DNA of 64,000 bases from Pseudozobellia sp. WGM2 (GCF_017810075.1 NZ_JADNYK010000010.1:50786-114785), one strand, 5' to 3'; shown: positions 1 to 10,196, numbered from the stretch's first letter. The notes: generated from the sequence alone by a model not told the origin. Numbers and translations are program-made.

Positions 1-290
1 GCATTTACTTTTGTGAAGGTGATACTTCTTTGGGTTTGCTGTTCGGAGCTCACTTTTAAAATGTAAGGTGCCCCAATCGTGTCATTCTTGGCAATGCCAT
101 AAATTCTGATGTCAGATAGGTCAGAAGCCACATGTTGAAATACAGAATCGGGTATGGGCAGGCTATGCCATTGTTCCGAAATTCCATTAATCTCTCGTTT
201 ATAATCATAATCGATCATTTGAGAAATGGCTAAGGTGCTATACAATCCGAATTTTAGACACAAAATGATATTTTTATAAATCAGCTTCAT
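1..290 (-). CDS. DUF3999-like exported protein, 5' part only
   Basis: Reading leftward from an ATG at 290, the frame stays open to the window edge (about 96 residues seen). It begins with a signal-peptide-like segment (K2, then a hydrophobic stretch ending near AISQ). A beta-rich region with D-Y-x-Y and LPIPDSVF follows, then DIRIYG. This resembles the N-terminus of DUF3999 proteins, which often follow a DUF2339 membrane protein. The start codon overlaps the DUF2339 stop in an ATGA junction, so the two genes are translationally coupled. Most of the gene lies outside the window. Family assignment rests on neighbour and N-terminal pattern. Function is unknown. Confidence 0.6.
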   Translation of the reverse strand, partial: MKLIYKNIILCLKFGLYSTLAISQMIDYDYKREINGISEQWHSLPIPDSVFQHVASDLSDIRIYGIAKNDTIGAPYILKVSSEQQTQRSITFTKVN

Positions 291-2665
291 AATAATTCAT
301 TTTTCTCTGGCTTTGATTCAGTTTTGTCTTCAGCAATCAAGTTCTTATACTTGTTGTACAAAAACGATATAATCAACAGTAAAATGCCCAAAGAAACAAA
401 TACTATAGTTTTTGAAATGGTATTAAGAGATGCGATATCATAAAAGAAAAGTTTGAGCAGGGTAATAGCAAATAGGCCCATAGCGGAGTAACGAAGGTAT
501 TTTTTTCGTTTCCATATGCCCAAACCAATTAAAATTAAAGAATATAAGCCCCAAAGAATACTAAGCCCTAGTTTGTAGATTTGATTCGACCCAAAAATAT
601 CCATCCAATTTAACAGTTCACTGCTTAGCACCCATAAAATTGAAGTATGCATAAGAAGCTCAAATGGCACTTTTAAATCAGTTTTCATGAAAGGCTGCAA
701 AATGATTTTTTTGATAGCTAACAAGAGTAATGCAAAAAATGCTATAGAGACATAGCGGATAGTTACGTTGAAGAAACTTATCTCAAAGTGTTCAGCGAGT
801 ATTCCGTTAAGATAGCTTTCTCTAAGTTCACTTAGTATGTATAGGCCTCCGCTTAAAAAAGCAAAGCAGGCCAGCAGCCCTACGAATAAGGTGCAAATAC
901 CTAAATTTCGGTTTTTTATTTTTTTCATGTTAATGAAAGCCAATGCAGCTACAAAGCCGAGGCTGTAATTAAGAGACCAAATATCCCCGAAATTAATTAG
1001 ATCATAATTGTTTTTTGAAAGTAGTTCTATTTCAGACTCAATATAAGCTCTATGCCAATAGTAATCGATCTCTAGATAGAAGGCAGAATAGAGAATCAAC
1101 AAAAATAGGCTGGGAATGGCATAGTCAACTATTCTTGATAATTTTGAATTTTGCCCATGTAGTATATTTCCACTGAATTTGGTATTCACCCAGTTGATAA
1201 AAGCCAAACTAACTAAAAATAAGAACGAAGTAAGCAGATATACGTTGAGTACGGGTGTTATTGCCGATGCTTCTAGATAGCCCTTGGCATACCCTTGTCC
1301 CCAGTCATGATTGAGACTAATGAAAGCTAAAAATAGTAGGGGATAAGAGAGAAATTCGTAAAATAGAACCTTTTTGGTTCGGCCGAACCAAAATAAAAGA
1401 GCACCGATCATTACCCATAATAACGTGACCCAATTGCCGTCTAATTGAACGGGTATTGCAATAGTCACGAATACCAAAACCAGGCCTGCCACCAAATGGA
1501 AAAGATTACGATCGGCCAATTTTTTAGTGAATAGTATAATACTGACCGCAAAATGTACAATAGCATTAGCGAGCGTGAACAAACCAAGATATTCTTTACC
1601 TATTTCGTGCCCATTTAATAAATAGTAACCTAAGGCGTAAAAAACGAATGAGTTGAGAAGTAACAGAACGATGTCAGAACGTAAGAATTTTTCGGTATTG
1701 ATTAATTTGTTACTTAAGAAAGTGGCATAGAATATTATGAAGAACAGAATTGTAAATAGCAAGGCCAAGCTAAAATGCTCTTCGGTTTTAAAAGTGAATA
1801 TCAACCAAGAGGCAAAAATGAGCCAAGTAAATCCAAAAGCCGCATAGAATAGAGGTTTCCAATACTTTTTAATTGAGATGACCAATATTCCAATATTGAT
1901 GATGGTCATATAGCTGAAAAGAATAGAAGCCTTGCCAGAGCCATCACTCAATAAAAAAGGCACTGCGTAGGCGCCTACGAGCCCTATATGCGCAATGATT
2001 TGTTTATTATAATTTAAAGAGGCGACCACGCCAAAAATGGTAAACAGCACCATAAGTGCAAAAGTGACCAATTGTAGGTAGAGCCCATAAAAACTGTATG
2101 CGGCGAAAGTGATAAAGTACAAAATAGCAAGAGCACCACTGGTAAGCACTGCACTGTAGTTCTCATACTTTTGTTTTAATTTAATAGCGAAACCTAGAAG
2201 CCCCAAACCGGTCAAATTACCCAATATAATTCGTGTCAGGGGACTTATCAACTCGTTTTCGATAGAATATTTAGCACCGATCGCGACCCCAATGACAGTT
2301 ATGACAATACCAATTTTATTGATGAGGTTCTCACCAATAAATTTTTCGAGATTTGATTTTTGCCCTGGTTGTTTTGATAGACGATTTTTTACGGTTTTCG
2401 ATTCAATTTGGGTTTGGTGCTCTTCTTGCTCAAAAATTGACTCCGTTTCTACTTTCTTGGCCGTTTGAGGTTCAAGGGTCTTGGGTATTTCTTTCGATGA
2501 TATTGAAGAAGGCTTTTCTTCAATTGCCTCATTCGTATTTTGAGCTTTTAAATCTTCAATCTCTTTATACAAGACCATAAGTTCCTTTGCGAAACTCTCC
2601 TGTTTGCTTAACAAAAGCTCTAGTTTTTTATTAAGCTCTTCAATACGAAATTGATGGTTCGGCAT
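287..2665 (-). CDS. DUF2339 multi-pass membrane protein
   Basis: A 792-residue protein. The first ~45 residues form a charged coiled coil (EELNKKLELLLSK..), followed by a polar linker rich in E, K and T to about residue 105. The motif FIGENLINKIGIVITVIGVAIGAKY then opens a series of roughly 20 hydrophobic helices to the end. This is the architecture of DUF2339 predicted membrane proteins, whose role is unknown. It is coupled by ATGA overlap to the downstream DUF3999-like gene, a pairing often seen in Bacteroidota. ATG start at 2665. I see no catalytic motif. Confidence 0.85.
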   Translation of the reverse strand: MPNHQFRIEELNKKLELLLSKQESFAKELMVLYKEIEDLKAQNTNEAIEEKPSSISSKEIPKTLEPQTAKKVETESIFEQEEHQTQIESKTVKNRLSKQPGQKSNLEKFIGENLINKIGIVITVIGVAIGAKYSIENELISPLTRIILGNLTGLGLLGFAIKLKQKYENYSAVLTSGALAILYFITFAAYSFYGLYLQLVTFALMVLFTIFGVVASLNYNKQIIAHIGLVGAYAVPFLLSDGSGKASILFSYMTIINIGILVISIKKYWKPLFYAAFGFTWLIFASWLIFTFKTEEHFSLALLFTILFFIIFYATFLSNKLINTEKFLRSDIVLLLLNSFVFYALGYYLLNGHEIGKEYLGLFTLANAIVHFAVSIILFTKKLADRNLFHLVAGLVLVFVTIAIPVQLDGNWVTLLWVMIGALLFWFGRTKKVLFYEFLSYPLLFLAFISLNHDWGQGYAKGYLEASAITPVLNVYLLTSFLFLVSLAFINWVNTKFSGNILHGQNSKLSRIVDYAIPSLFLLILYSAFYLEIDYYWHRAYIESEIELLSKNNYDLINFGDIWSLNYSLGFVAALAFINMKKIKNRNLGICTLFVGLLACFAFLSGGLYILSELRESYLNGILAEHFEISFFNVTIRYVSIAFFALLLLAIKKIILQPFMKTDLKVPFELLMHTSILWVLSSELLNWMDIFGSNQIYKLGLSILWGLYSLILIGLGIWKRKKYLRYSAMGLFAITLLKLFFYDIASLNTISKTIVFVSLGILLLIISFLYNKYKNLIAEDKTESKPEKNELL

Positions 2666-2775
2666 GCAGCAATTTTAATGGTAAATTGGTCCTCAGTACA
2701 ATGACACAAATCTATTTGTTATAACGAGATAACAGTGTTTTTATTGGTTCACTGTCGGAGACTACGACTTTAGGT

Positions 2776-3909
2776 CTATTTCGACCTGTTGAGTTCGAAA
2801 TTGTATAATTCTCTACCTAGTTCAGCCAAAAAAGGAATGCCAACTTCTTCATATTCGTAAGTGTTGTCATTGAAAACTCCATTTTCATTGACCAGTAGTG
2901 TTGCTGTTAGCATGAACTCCACACCGTTTTCGTGGTCGGTTATGTAGGCGCAATCCGTAAGTGTTCCATATGCAAAGCCAACTTTGTTGTAAATTTTAAT
3001 ATGCGATGGAATGTTCTCTTTTGAATCTCCGAACATAAAAAATTTACAGTAGCCATCATAGTAAATACTTGGGTCGTGGCCCGCATCTCTTGGCACTATC
3101 TGCATGGCTTTCAGAAGTTTTTCTCGTTGGTCTTTACTGATATTGAATTGTTCTTTATCGGAAAACAATTCTGGAAATATTATCCGTTTCAGTACATTGT
3201 GCTGTGTGTTGATCGGATAATAGTTTTTGAGACTAAAGTCAAAAGCTTGTTCTACCAGACTTTCATCTTCGTAGTAGCCTATACCTTTTTCAATACTTTT
3301 TAGTTTAAGCGGTTCTGGTGAGGTGTTTGTGCCGCCTTCGATAACGAATGTGGTGCTATCATTCATATAAATAATTAAAGGTTTGGTGGCCAGGTCTTCT
3401 GAATGAAAACCCAAACGATGCGCTATTCGTACAGGGCCAACCCCTTTCGCCTGCAGACGCACATTTATTTCATCTTGGCCTAAAAATTCTACCAATCTAT
3501 TATTGGCGTTGTTATCGCTAACCGCAAAAATTTCGGTAATTGTTTTGGCAAATGTGGTTTCTACTGTGTCTCCCTCCACATAAAAACGGGTGTTGATATT
3601 TATAGAATCGATGGCATTTACTTTTTCAAGCGCCAGAGCTGCTATTGGAAATTTAACGGTACTAGCAGGATAGAAATAGAGAGAGTCATCTACTTGAAAG
3701 TCAAAATCAGTGAAAGTAATGCCCTCGTTTGTGCGATTTATTTGAGTGTACCTAATCTGTACTTGGTGCTTTGTGACACTATCCATTACCCTCTTTATAT
3801 TCAAGTTGTTAGATGCGAGAACATGTTTTAGCGGGTCTGTAATTAGTTGACGTTGCTGGCATGACCCCAGCATTAAAGACCAGAATAATAAGGTGAGGGT
3901 TCTGAACAT
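2776..3909 (-). CDS. Class A beta-lactamase-fold serine hydrolase lipoprotein
   Basis: A 377-residue protein with a lipoprotein signal (LMLGSC, Cys17), so probably anchored in a membrane facing the periplasm or surface. The serine-hydrolase motifs of the beta-lactamase/PBP fold are present: S83-T-V-K86 and S131-D-N133. A K309-V-G311 stands where class A enzymes have K-T/S-G. I do not find the usual class A omega-loop Glu-x-x-Leu-Asn. It is therefore more likely a related peptidase or transacylase than an antibiotic-hydrolysing enzyme. The 78-codon gene at 3919-4155 lies nine bases upstream, so the two are probably one transcript. Confidence 0.8.
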   Translation of the reverse strand: MFRTLTLLFWSLMLGSCQQRQLITDPLKHVLASNNLNIKRVMDSVTKHQVQIRYTQINRTNEGITFTDFDFQVDDSLYFYPASTVKFPIAALALEKVNAIDSININTRFYVEGDTVETTFAKTITEIFAVSDNNANNRLVEFLGQDEINVRLQAKGVGPVRIAHRLGFHSEDLATKPLIIYMNDSTTFVIEGGTNTSPEPLKLKSIEKGIGYYEDESLVEQAFDFSLKNYYPINTQHNVLKRIIFPELFSDKEQFNISKDQREKLLKAMQIVPRDAGHDPSIYYDGYCKFFMFGDSKENIPSHIKIYNKVGFAYGTLTDCAYITDHENGVEFMLTATLLVNENGVFNDNTYEYEEVGIPFLAELGRELYNFELNRSK

Positions 3910-3918
3910 GGCTAGAGG

Positions 3919-4155
3919 TTATTCATAAAGTTCACCTCTGTGAGGCTTTAGGGCATCTCGATGTTTTATCATTTCAGTTTCGGTTACTACCATAAAAGCA
4001 AAACTTTGCATATCGTTTAGGTGTTGAAAACCTGTGATATCCAGTTCCGCTCTTTCCATTTGAATATATTCTTTTAAATGTTTTTCATGATGCTCTGCAG
4101 TTTTGGCCGCTGCAGGCCCTCGAAAATCCCAAACGAGTTTAATTTTTTTGCCCAT
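3919..4155 (-). CDS. Small conserved-looking protein, 78 aa, unknown function
   Basis: A 78-residue, soluble, charged protein (H- and K-rich middle, HHEKHLKEYIQMER). It has no signal peptide or membrane segment. It starts at an ATG at 4155 and stops nine bases before the beta-lactamase-fold lipoprotein, suggesting cotranscription. The pattern of short alpha/beta elements (KLVWDFRGPAAAKTAEHHEK) suggests a real folded protein rather than a random frame. I do not recognise the family. Confidence 0.65.
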   Translation of the reverse strand: MGKKIKLVWDFRGPAAAKTAEHHEKHLKEYIQMERAELDITGFQHLNDMQSFAFMVVTETEMIKHRDALKPHRGELYE

Positions 4156-4310
4156 TATTATATTGTTTTATAAAATAATTTTAATTGGTAGTCTTCAATA
4201 TTTGAGTAAATCCGTTTTTTGGACGGCAATCTTTTCTATTGAATAATTTTTGGTAAAGTACTACATTCTCAACAAGGCTTCCAAAAATCTGTTAAGTAAT
4301 ACCTTATAGC

Positions 4311-4341
4311 TTTGTGCGCCATTTAGGTTTTGTTATTTTTG
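4311..4341 (+). promoter_or_regulatory. Bacteroidota-type promoter (TTTG-N19-TATTTTTG)
   Basis: TTTG at 4311-4314, a 19-base spacer and TATTTTTG at 4334-4341 match the phylum consensus (TTG/TTTG near -33, TAnnTTTG near -7). The -7 box ends only four bases before the ATG at 4346, so the transcript may be leaderless or the true start may lie further in. Confidence 0.65.
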
Positions 4342-4345
4342 CTGG

Positions 4346-5236
4346 ATGAAATTTTTAAAATTCTCCGGAATTCATAGAGTGAGCGGCCATGTCGTTCTTC
4401 TATCGCTGATAGTGTTGACGGGTTGTGGGTCTATTTTTAACAAAGAAAAGCCTGAATTTTTGGCGCGGGTAGGAGAAAGCTATCTTTATCGCGAAGATAT
4501 TGCGCATCTTTTGCCAAATGGAGTGTCTAAAGGAGACAGTGCTTCTTTCGTAACGAACTATATAAATAATTGGGCTTCAAAACAATTGTTGTTATCAAAG
4601 GCCAAAATCAACTTACCGGAAGAGAAACTTGCCGAGTACGACGAATTGGTCTCAGACTATCGTGCCGACCTATACACAAGGGCGTATAAAGAGGCTTTGG
4701 TACGTCAGGGTAGTGATACACTTATCAGCCCATCACAGCTCAAAGCATTCTATGAGTCTGAGAAAGAGAATTTTAAACTTAAAGAAAAGGTAGTTCAATT
4801 ACGTTTTGTAGAGCTGCCAAAACAATTTTTGAACAAAAAAACAGTTACTGATAAGTTGAAGCGTTTTAAAGAAGATGATAGAGAGTATCTCGACTCGATC
4901 GGTGTTCAGTTCAGAAAATTAAATTTTAATGATTCGCTATGGGTCAGTGCATCTAGAGTAGTCGAAGAGATACCACCTTTAACTTTTGAAAACGCCGATA
5001 AACACCTAAAAAAATCACAATTTTTTGAATTGGAGGATGATAACGGGGTATATTTGGCTAAAATAGTGGATGTCAAAAACGAAAATGATATTGCACCACT
5101 TTCTTATATCGAGCCTCGGATCAAACAAGTGCTCTTAAGCCGAAGAAAACTAAACTTTCTACGTAAGTTGGAAACTGAGATTTTAGATGAGGCAATCAAA
5201 AAAAACGAATTCGAAATTTATGCTAAAGATGAATAA
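4346..5236 (+). CDS. SurA/PpiC-like periplasmic chaperone lipoprotein (no clear PPIase domain)
   Basis: A 296-residue protein with a lipoprotein signal ending at Cys27 (LTGCGS). Its body resembles the N-terminal chaperone part of SurA-type proteins: a conserved opening (LARVGESYLYREDI), a helical segment (YINNWASKQLLLSKAK) and a C-terminal segment (YIEPRIKQVLLSRRK). A full parvulin domain is not apparent. It overlaps the next, parvulin-containing gene by eight bases, so the two probably work together in outer-membrane protein folding. The ATG at 4346 gives a normal basic n-region (K2, K5, R11). An in-frame GTG at 4379 is the alternative suggested by the very close promoter. Confidence 0.75.
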   Translation: MKFLKFSGIHRVSGHVVLLSLIVLTGCGSIFNKEKPEFLARVGESYLYREDIAHLLPNGVSKGDSASFVTNYINNWASKQLLLSKAKINLPEEKLAEYDELVSDYRADLYTRAYKEALVRQGSDTLISPSQLKAFYESEKENFKLKEKVVQLRFVELPKQFLNKKTVTDKLKRFKEDDREYLDSIGVQFRKLNFNDSLWVSASRVVEEIPPLTFENADKHLKKSQFFELEDDNGVYLAKIVDVKNENDIAPLSYIEPRIKQVLLSRRKLNFLRKLETEILDEAIKKNEFEIYAKDE

Positions 5237-6668
5237 AGTACTAGCACTATTTTTGTCTCTTTTTTGCTTGACCCTTGGTCATGCACAAGAGAACGAACCT
5301 GCCCAAGAAACAGCTGCTGAAGTTGATATGGCGGTCAATACTACTGCCGAAGCGGAAAATGACACCATAAGAAACTTTAAAAGAGTAAAGCTAGATGGCA
5401 TTGCCGCGGTCGTTGGCGATTATGTGATATTGGATTCCGATATTGAAAAGACGCTTATCGATTTGAAGAGTCAAGGTGTATCTACCGAAGATGTTACCCG
5501 TTGCGGACTTTTAGGCAAATTGATGGAAGATAGGCTGTATGCCCATCAGGCCGTTCAAGATAGCTTACTTGTTTCAGATGATGAAGTAACCGCTACTACC
5601 GATAGGCAGATTCAGGGTTTTGTGCAGCAAATTGGTTCTATGGAGAAATTGCTGAAATTCTACAAAAAGGAAGATGAGGCCAGTTTAAGGGAAGATATTA
5701 GCAAAATTAATAAGTTAAGAATGCTTTCTGAAAAAATGCAGGGTAGCATTGTTGAAGAAATTGAGATAACGCCTGAGGAGGTTAGACAGTTTTACAATAA
5801 AATTCCCGAAGATGAACGCCCGGTTTTCGGTGCTGAAATGGAAATTGCACAAATTACTAAGGCTCCAGAGCCTAGTGAAGAAGAAAAACAAAATGTTATC
5901 GACAAATTGAATGCCATTAAAGCTGATGTTGAAGATAACGACGCAAGTTTTAGCGTAAAGGCCATTCTTTACTCTCAAGATCCCGGTTCAAAATCTAAAG
6001 GGGGGTTTTATAGTATTACAAAAGAGACGGGTTTCGACAAGACTTTCAAAGATGTTGCTTTTAGTTTAAAGGAAGGGGAGGTTTCAGAACCCTTTGAAAC
6101 TATTTTCGGATACCATATTATATTTATTGAGAAAATTAGAGGGCAAGAGTTAGATTTGCGACATATTTTAATGCAGCCTGAAATTTCAGAAAAAGCCTTG
6201 AACGAGGTGAAATCTGAATTAGATACGATTAGAAAGCATATCATGGAAGGTAAATATACCTTTGCACAAGCCGCACTTAATTTCTCCGATGAGAAAGAGA
6301 CAAAGTTCGATGGGGGCCTCTTGAGAAACCCTTCTACATTTGATTCTCGGTTCGAGTTGACCAAAATGGATCCAACACTTTACAATCAAGTACGTAACTT
6401 GAAAGATGATGAAATCTCATATCCCATTTTAGAGGAAGACCCCAGAGGTGGTAGTCCGAAATACAAAATATTAAAAATCACCAACCGCTATGACGAGCAC
6501 GTTGCAGATTTTGCCAAAGATTATTTGAAAATACAGCAATTGGCGAAAACAGAAAAGCAATATAATGCTATCAAAAAGTGGATGGACGAGCATATCGATG
6601 AAACTTACATCAGTGTAAACCAGTCTAACCAAGATTGCGATTTTGCCAACAACTGGACCAAAGAGTAA
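5229..6668 (+). CDS. SurA-type peptidyl-prolyl isomerase (two parvulin domains)
   Basis: A 479-residue exported protein with a signal peptide (MNKVLALFLSLFCLTLGHAQ). The SurA N-domain (VKLDGIAAVVGDYVILDSDIE) is followed by two parvulin-like regions. The first has GGFYSITKETGFDKTFKDVAFSLKEGEVSEPFET..GYHIIFIE, the second LRHILMQPEIS..FDGGLLRN. SurA escorts outer-membrane proteins through the periplasm. I chose the ATG at 5229, inside the last codons of the upstream lipoprotein gene; an ATG at 5220 is equally placed and adds three residues. Longer upstream extension would run deep into the neighbour. Confidence 0.85.
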   Translation: MNKVLALFLSLFCLTLGHAQENEPAQETAAEVDMAVNTTAEAENDTIRNFKRVKLDGIAAVVGDYVILDSDIEKTLIDLKSQGVSTEDVTRCGLLGKLMEDRLYAHQAVQDSLLVSDDEVTATTDRQIQGFVQQIGSMEKLLKFYKKEDEASLREDISKINKLRMLSEKMQGSIVEEIEITPEEVRQFYNKIPEDERPVFGAEMEIAQITKAPEPSEEEKQNVIDKLNAIKADVEDNDASFSVKAILYSQDPGSKSKGGFYSITKETGFDKTFKDVAFSLKEGEVSEPFETIFGYHIIFIEKIRGQELDLRHILMQPEISEKALNEVKSELDTIRKHIMEGKYTFAQAALNFSDEKETKFDGGLLRNPSTFDSRFELTKMDPTLYNQVRNLKDDEISYPILEEDPRGGSPKYKILKITNRYDEHVADFAKDYLKIQQLAKTEKQYNAIKKWMDEHIDETYISVNQSNQDCDFANNWTKE

Positions 6669-6672
6669 TTTC

Positions 6673-7626
6673 ATGTCAGATGTATCGGCCATTGATAACC
6701 TTGTACAAAAACACCAATCCCTCAAGCAAGAAATAGCTAAGGTCATTGTTGGCCAAAACGAGGTGATCGACCAAATTTTGCTGAGTATCTACACAGGGGG
6801 GCACTCGTTATTGATCGGTGTTCCTGGCTTGGCAAAGACGTTAATGGTCAATACTATTGCCCAGACTTTGGGCCTTGATTTCAAACGAATTCAATTTACG
6901 CCAGATTTAATGCCCAGCGATATTTTGGGTAGTGAGGTACTTGACCAAAATCGAAATTTCAAATTCATCAAGGGTCCCATATTCGCAAATATAATTCTTG
7001 CGGATGAGATTAATCGTACACCCCCAAAAACCCAAGCTGCACTATTAGAGGCCATGCAAGAAAGAGCGGTGACGATTGCAGGGCAACAGCACAAACTAGA
7101 ACCGCCCTATTTCGTTCTGGCAACCCAAAATCCTATAGAACAAGAGGGTACCTATCCGCTTCCTGAAGCACAGTTGGATCGTTTTATGTTCGCTATCGAA
7201 CTTAAATATCCATCAATTGCAGAAGAGATTCAGGTGGTGAAGGCAACTACTACCGATGTGCTCGTTTCTGTTAGTCCGCTGTTTAATGCTCAAGAAATCG
7301 TTGCGGTACAACAGTTGATTAGAAGAATACCCGTGCCTGACAATGTGATCGAATACGCAGTTAGATTGGTCAATGCCACGAGACCGAACTTAGAGAGCGC
7401 ATCCGATTACGTAAAACAATATATCGATTGGGGTGCAGGCCCTAGAGCTTCTCAAAATTTGATACTTGGGGCAAAAGCCCACGCCGCTATTAACGGTAAG
7501 TATTCGCCAGATAGCGAAGATGTGCAGGCCGTGGCCACAGGTATACTAAGACATCGCATTATAAAAAACTACAAAGCAGAGGCTGAAGGTATATCTGAAG
7601 AAGAGATAATTTCAAAGTTGCTCTAG
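6673..7626 (+). CDS. MoxR-family AAA+ ATPase
   Basis: A 317-residue protein with Walker A G49-V-P-G-L-A-K55-T56, Walker B IILADE (107-112), and the MoxR signature NRTPPKTQAALLEAMQE followed by LATQNPIEQEGTYPLPEAQLDRF. MoxR ATPases act as chaperones for maturation of partner complexes. They usually sit beside DUF58 and von Willebrand A-domain genes; here no such partner follows. The start at 6673 is four bases after the SurA-type gene, so it is probably cotranscribed with the periplasmic folding genes. Confidence 0.9.
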   Translation: MSDVSAIDNLVQKHQSLKQEIAKVIVGQNEVIDQILLSIYTGGHSLLIGVPGLAKTLMVNTIAQTLGLDFKRIQFTPDLMPSDILGSEVLDQNRNFKFIKGPIFANIILADEINRTPPKTQAALLEAMQERAVTIAGQQHKLEPPYFVLATQNPIEQEGTYPLPEAQLDRFMFAIELKYPSIAEEIQVVKATTTDVLVSVSPLFNAQEIVAVQQLIRRIPVPDNVIEYAVRLVNATRPNLESASDYVKQYIDWGAGPRASQNLILGAKAHAAINGKYSPDSEDVQAVATGILRHRIIKNYKAEAEGISEEEIISKLL

Positions 7627-7866
7627 CCCTTCTGATTATATATTTAGAAGCCCACTTTTCTTATTATTATCTTTTTTTAGTTTCAATTACCATTATATCC
7701 TGATTATTTGGGTATAATTTGTACAAGTTCTGATATTAATTGCGCACATTAGAGTTAATAATTTTGAAATTCACAAAAATCGTAGTAATCCTTCTACAAA
7801 AATTTTATTTGCCCCTTGTATTTTATTAATTTTACGGGATTACAATAACCTAAAACAAAATAGATA

Positions 7867-10134
7867 ATGGCATTCGATATCGATATGATTAAAGGGGTGT
7901 ACGCCAATATGGCCGAGCGTGTTGATAAGGCTCGTGATATAGTTGGCAAACCGCTTACCCTTTCGGAGAAAATTTTATATTCCCATTTGTGGGACGGTAA
8001 CCCTACCACAGCTTTTACCAGAGGAAAAGACTATGTTGATTTTGCTCCCGATCGTATCGCTTGTCAAGATGCTACGGCGCAAATGGCCTTATTGCAGTTT
8101 ATGCAAGCCGGTAAGAAAAAGGTGGCTGTGCCGACGACCGTGCATTGTGATCACTTAATTCAAGCAAAGAGTGGTGCCGCAAAAGATTTAATGTCTGCTA
8201 ATAGCACTAGTGCCGAGGTTTTTGATTTTTTGGAATCAGTTTCGAATAAATACGGAATCGGTTTCTGGAAACCGGGTGCAGGCATTATTCACCAAGTAGT
8301 TTTAGAAAATTATGCATTTCCTGGCGGGATGATGATCGGAACGGATTCCCATACGGTAAACGCCGGTGGACTCGGAATGGTAGCTATCGGTGTAGGTGGT
8401 GCAGATGCCGTAGATGTAATGGCAGGTATGGCTTGGGAGCTGAAGTTCCCTAAATTGATAGGAGTGAAGTTGACCGGAAATATATCTGGTTGGACGTCAG
8501 CTAAAGATGTGATTTTAAAAGTAGCTGGTATTCTTACCGTAAAAGGTGGTACCGGTGCGATAATAGAATATTTCGGTGAAGGCGCTAATAACCTTTCTTG
8601 TACCGGAAAAGGAACTATCTGTAATATGGGTGCCGAAGTAGGGGCAACAACATCTACTTTTGGTTATGACGATTCTATGGAGCGTTACCTTAGAGCTACT
8701 GATAGAAGTGATGTAGCCGATGAGGCCAATAAAGTGAGAGAATACCTTACGGCTGACGATGAAGTGTATGCGAACCCAGAACAGTATTTTGATGAGGTTA
8801 TCGAAATCAACCTCGATGAACTTAGACCTCATTTGAACGGACCTTTTACCCCAGATTTAGCTACACCGGTTGGCGAGCTGGGTATTAAGGCAAAAGAAAA
8901 TGATTGGCCACTTAAGGTCGATTGGGGCTTGATCGGTTCTTGTACCAACTCGTCTTATGAAGATTTGACCCGTGCGGCATCAATTGCCAAACAGGCAATT
9001 ACCAAGAAAATCAAACCAAAATCCGATTTCGGAATCAATCCTGGTTCAGAGCAAATTCGATTTACGGCTGAACGTGACGGCTTGCTTCAAATTTTTGAAG
9101 ATTTAGGTGCAACTGTGTTTACCAATGCTTGCGGACCTTGTATCGGTCAGTGGGATAGAAGTGACTTGAAAGGTGATGAGAAGAATACTATAGTTCATTC
9201 CTTTAACCGTAACTTCTCTAAACGTGCAGATGGTAACCCAAATACGCACGCCTTTGTGGGCTCTCCTGAAATGGTGGCCGCTATTGCTATTTCTGGTAAG
9301 CTTGATTTTGACCCGATGAACGATACTTTGGTCAATGAAGATGGCGAAGAAGTAAAATTAGATGAGCCAATGGGTATTGAATTGCCTACTCAAGGTTTTG
9401 AAGTGGAAGATGCCGGTTACTTGGCTCCTAAAGAAGACGGATCTGGTGTTGAAGTGAAAGTGGCTTCCGATTCTGAAAGACTACAGCTATTAACTCCATT
9501 TGAGCCAATTACGGTAGAGCAGATGCAGGGAGTTAAGCTTCTTGTCAAAGCTTTTGGTAAATGTACGACTGACCACATTTCTATGGCCGGCCCATGGTTA
9601 CGTTTCCGTGGTCATTTAGATAATATTGCGAACAATACCTTAATCGGTGCGGTGAACGCTTTTAATAAGAAAACAAATTTCATCAAAAACCAGCTCAATG
9701 GTGAGCATGGTGGTGTACCAGATGTACAGAGAGAGTATAAAGCTGAAGGTATCAAGACCATCGTTGTCGGGGATCATAACTATGGTGAAGGATCTTCAAG
9801 AGAGCATGCAGCTATGCAACCAAGACACTTAGGTGTTGCAGCTGTGTTGGTGAAATCTTTCGCTCGTATACATGAGACCAACCTTAAAAAACAAGGTATG
9901 TTGGCCTTGACATTTGCGAATGAAAGTGATTATGATCTAATACAAGAAGACGATACTTTCAACTTTGTCGATATGGCCGATTTTGCTCCTGACGTACCGT
10001 TGACAATAGAGGTTGTTCATGCAGATGGAAGCAAAGACACCATTATGGCCAATCACACGTATAATAATGCGCAAATTGGTTGGTTCAATGAAGGTTCTGC
10101 CTTGAACGTGATTAAAAGGGAAAATGCTGCTTAA
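7867..10134 (+). CDS. acn: Aconitate hydratase (mitochondrial-type)
   Basis: A 755-residue enzyme interconverting citrate and isocitrate in the TCA cycle. The three [4Fe-4S] ligand cysteines are visible: C359 in GSCTNSS, and C422 and C425 in [10 protein letters not shown]. Other aconitase signatures are present ([23 protein letters not shown] in the swivel domain). Length and the N-terminal pattern fit the mitochondrial-type family rather than AcnB. It is monocistronic: 240 bases without a gene precede it and a strong terminator follows. Confidence 0.95.
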   Translation: MAFDIDMIKGVYANMAERVDKARDIVGKPLTLSEKILYSHLWDGNPTTAFTRGKDYVDFAPDRIACQDATAQMALLQFMQAGKKKVAVPTTVHCDHLIQAKSGAAKDLMSANSTSAEVFDFLESVSNKYGIGFWKPGAGIIHQVVLENYAFPGGMMIGTDSHTVNAGGLGMVAIGVGGADAVDVMAGMAWELKFPKLIGVKLTGNISGWTSAKDVILKVAGILTVKGGTGAIIEYFGEGANNLSCTGKGTICNMGAEVGATTSTFGYDDSMERYLRATDRSDVADEANKVREYLTADDEVYANPEQYFDEVIEINLDELRPHLNGPFTPDLATPVGELGIKAKENDWPLKVDWGLIGSCTNSSYEDLTRAASIAKQAITKKIKPKSDFGINPGSEQIRFTAERDGLLQIFEDLGATVFTNACGPCIGQWDRSDLKGDEKNTIVHSFNRNFSKRADGNPNTHAFVGSPEMVAAIAISGKLDFDPMNDTLVNEDGEEVKLDEPMGIELPTQGFEVEDAGYLAPKEDGSGVEVKVASDSERLQLLTPFEPITVEQMQGVKLLVKAFGKCTTDHISMAGPWLRFRGHLDNIANNTLIGAVNAFNKKTNFIKNQLNGEHGGVPDVQREYKAEGIKTIVVGDHNYGEGSSREHAAMQPRHLGVAAVLVKSFARIHETNLKKQGMLALTFANESDYDLIQEDDTFNFVDMADFAPDVPLTIEVVHADGSKDTIMANHTYNNAQIGWFNEGSALNVIKRENAA

Positions 10135-10157
10135 TAGCATTAATTGAATTATATCTT

Positions 10158-10190
10158 AAAAACTCTCGCCACTCGGCGGGAGTTTTTTTA
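10158..10190 (+). terminator. Intrinsic terminator after aconitase
   Basis: An 11-base stem (AAACTCTCGCC / GGCGGGAGTTT, one G-U pair) around the loop ACTC, followed by a run of T, 24 bases beyond the aconitase stop. Confidence 0.85.
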
Positions 10191-10196
10191 GTTTTG
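10189..10196 (+). promoter_or_regulatory. Candidate -7 box for the TlpA-like gene
   Basis: TAGTTTTG matches TAnnTTTG and lies 16 bases before the ATG at 10213. It begins in the T-run of the aconitase terminator. No TTG is found at the expected -33 distance, so the call is tentative. Confidence 0.35.

Noticed and set aside
2776..3909. Antibiotic-resistance beta-lactamase
   Set aside because: The SxxK and SDN motifs are present, but the third motif is KVG and no class A omega-loop Glu is evident; a housekeeping or unknown hydrolase is likelier.
7627..7866. Riboswitch or small RNA upstream of aconitase
   Set aside because: AT-rich, without a stable hairpin or conserved motif; only a weak promoter-like TAATTTTA near 7827.
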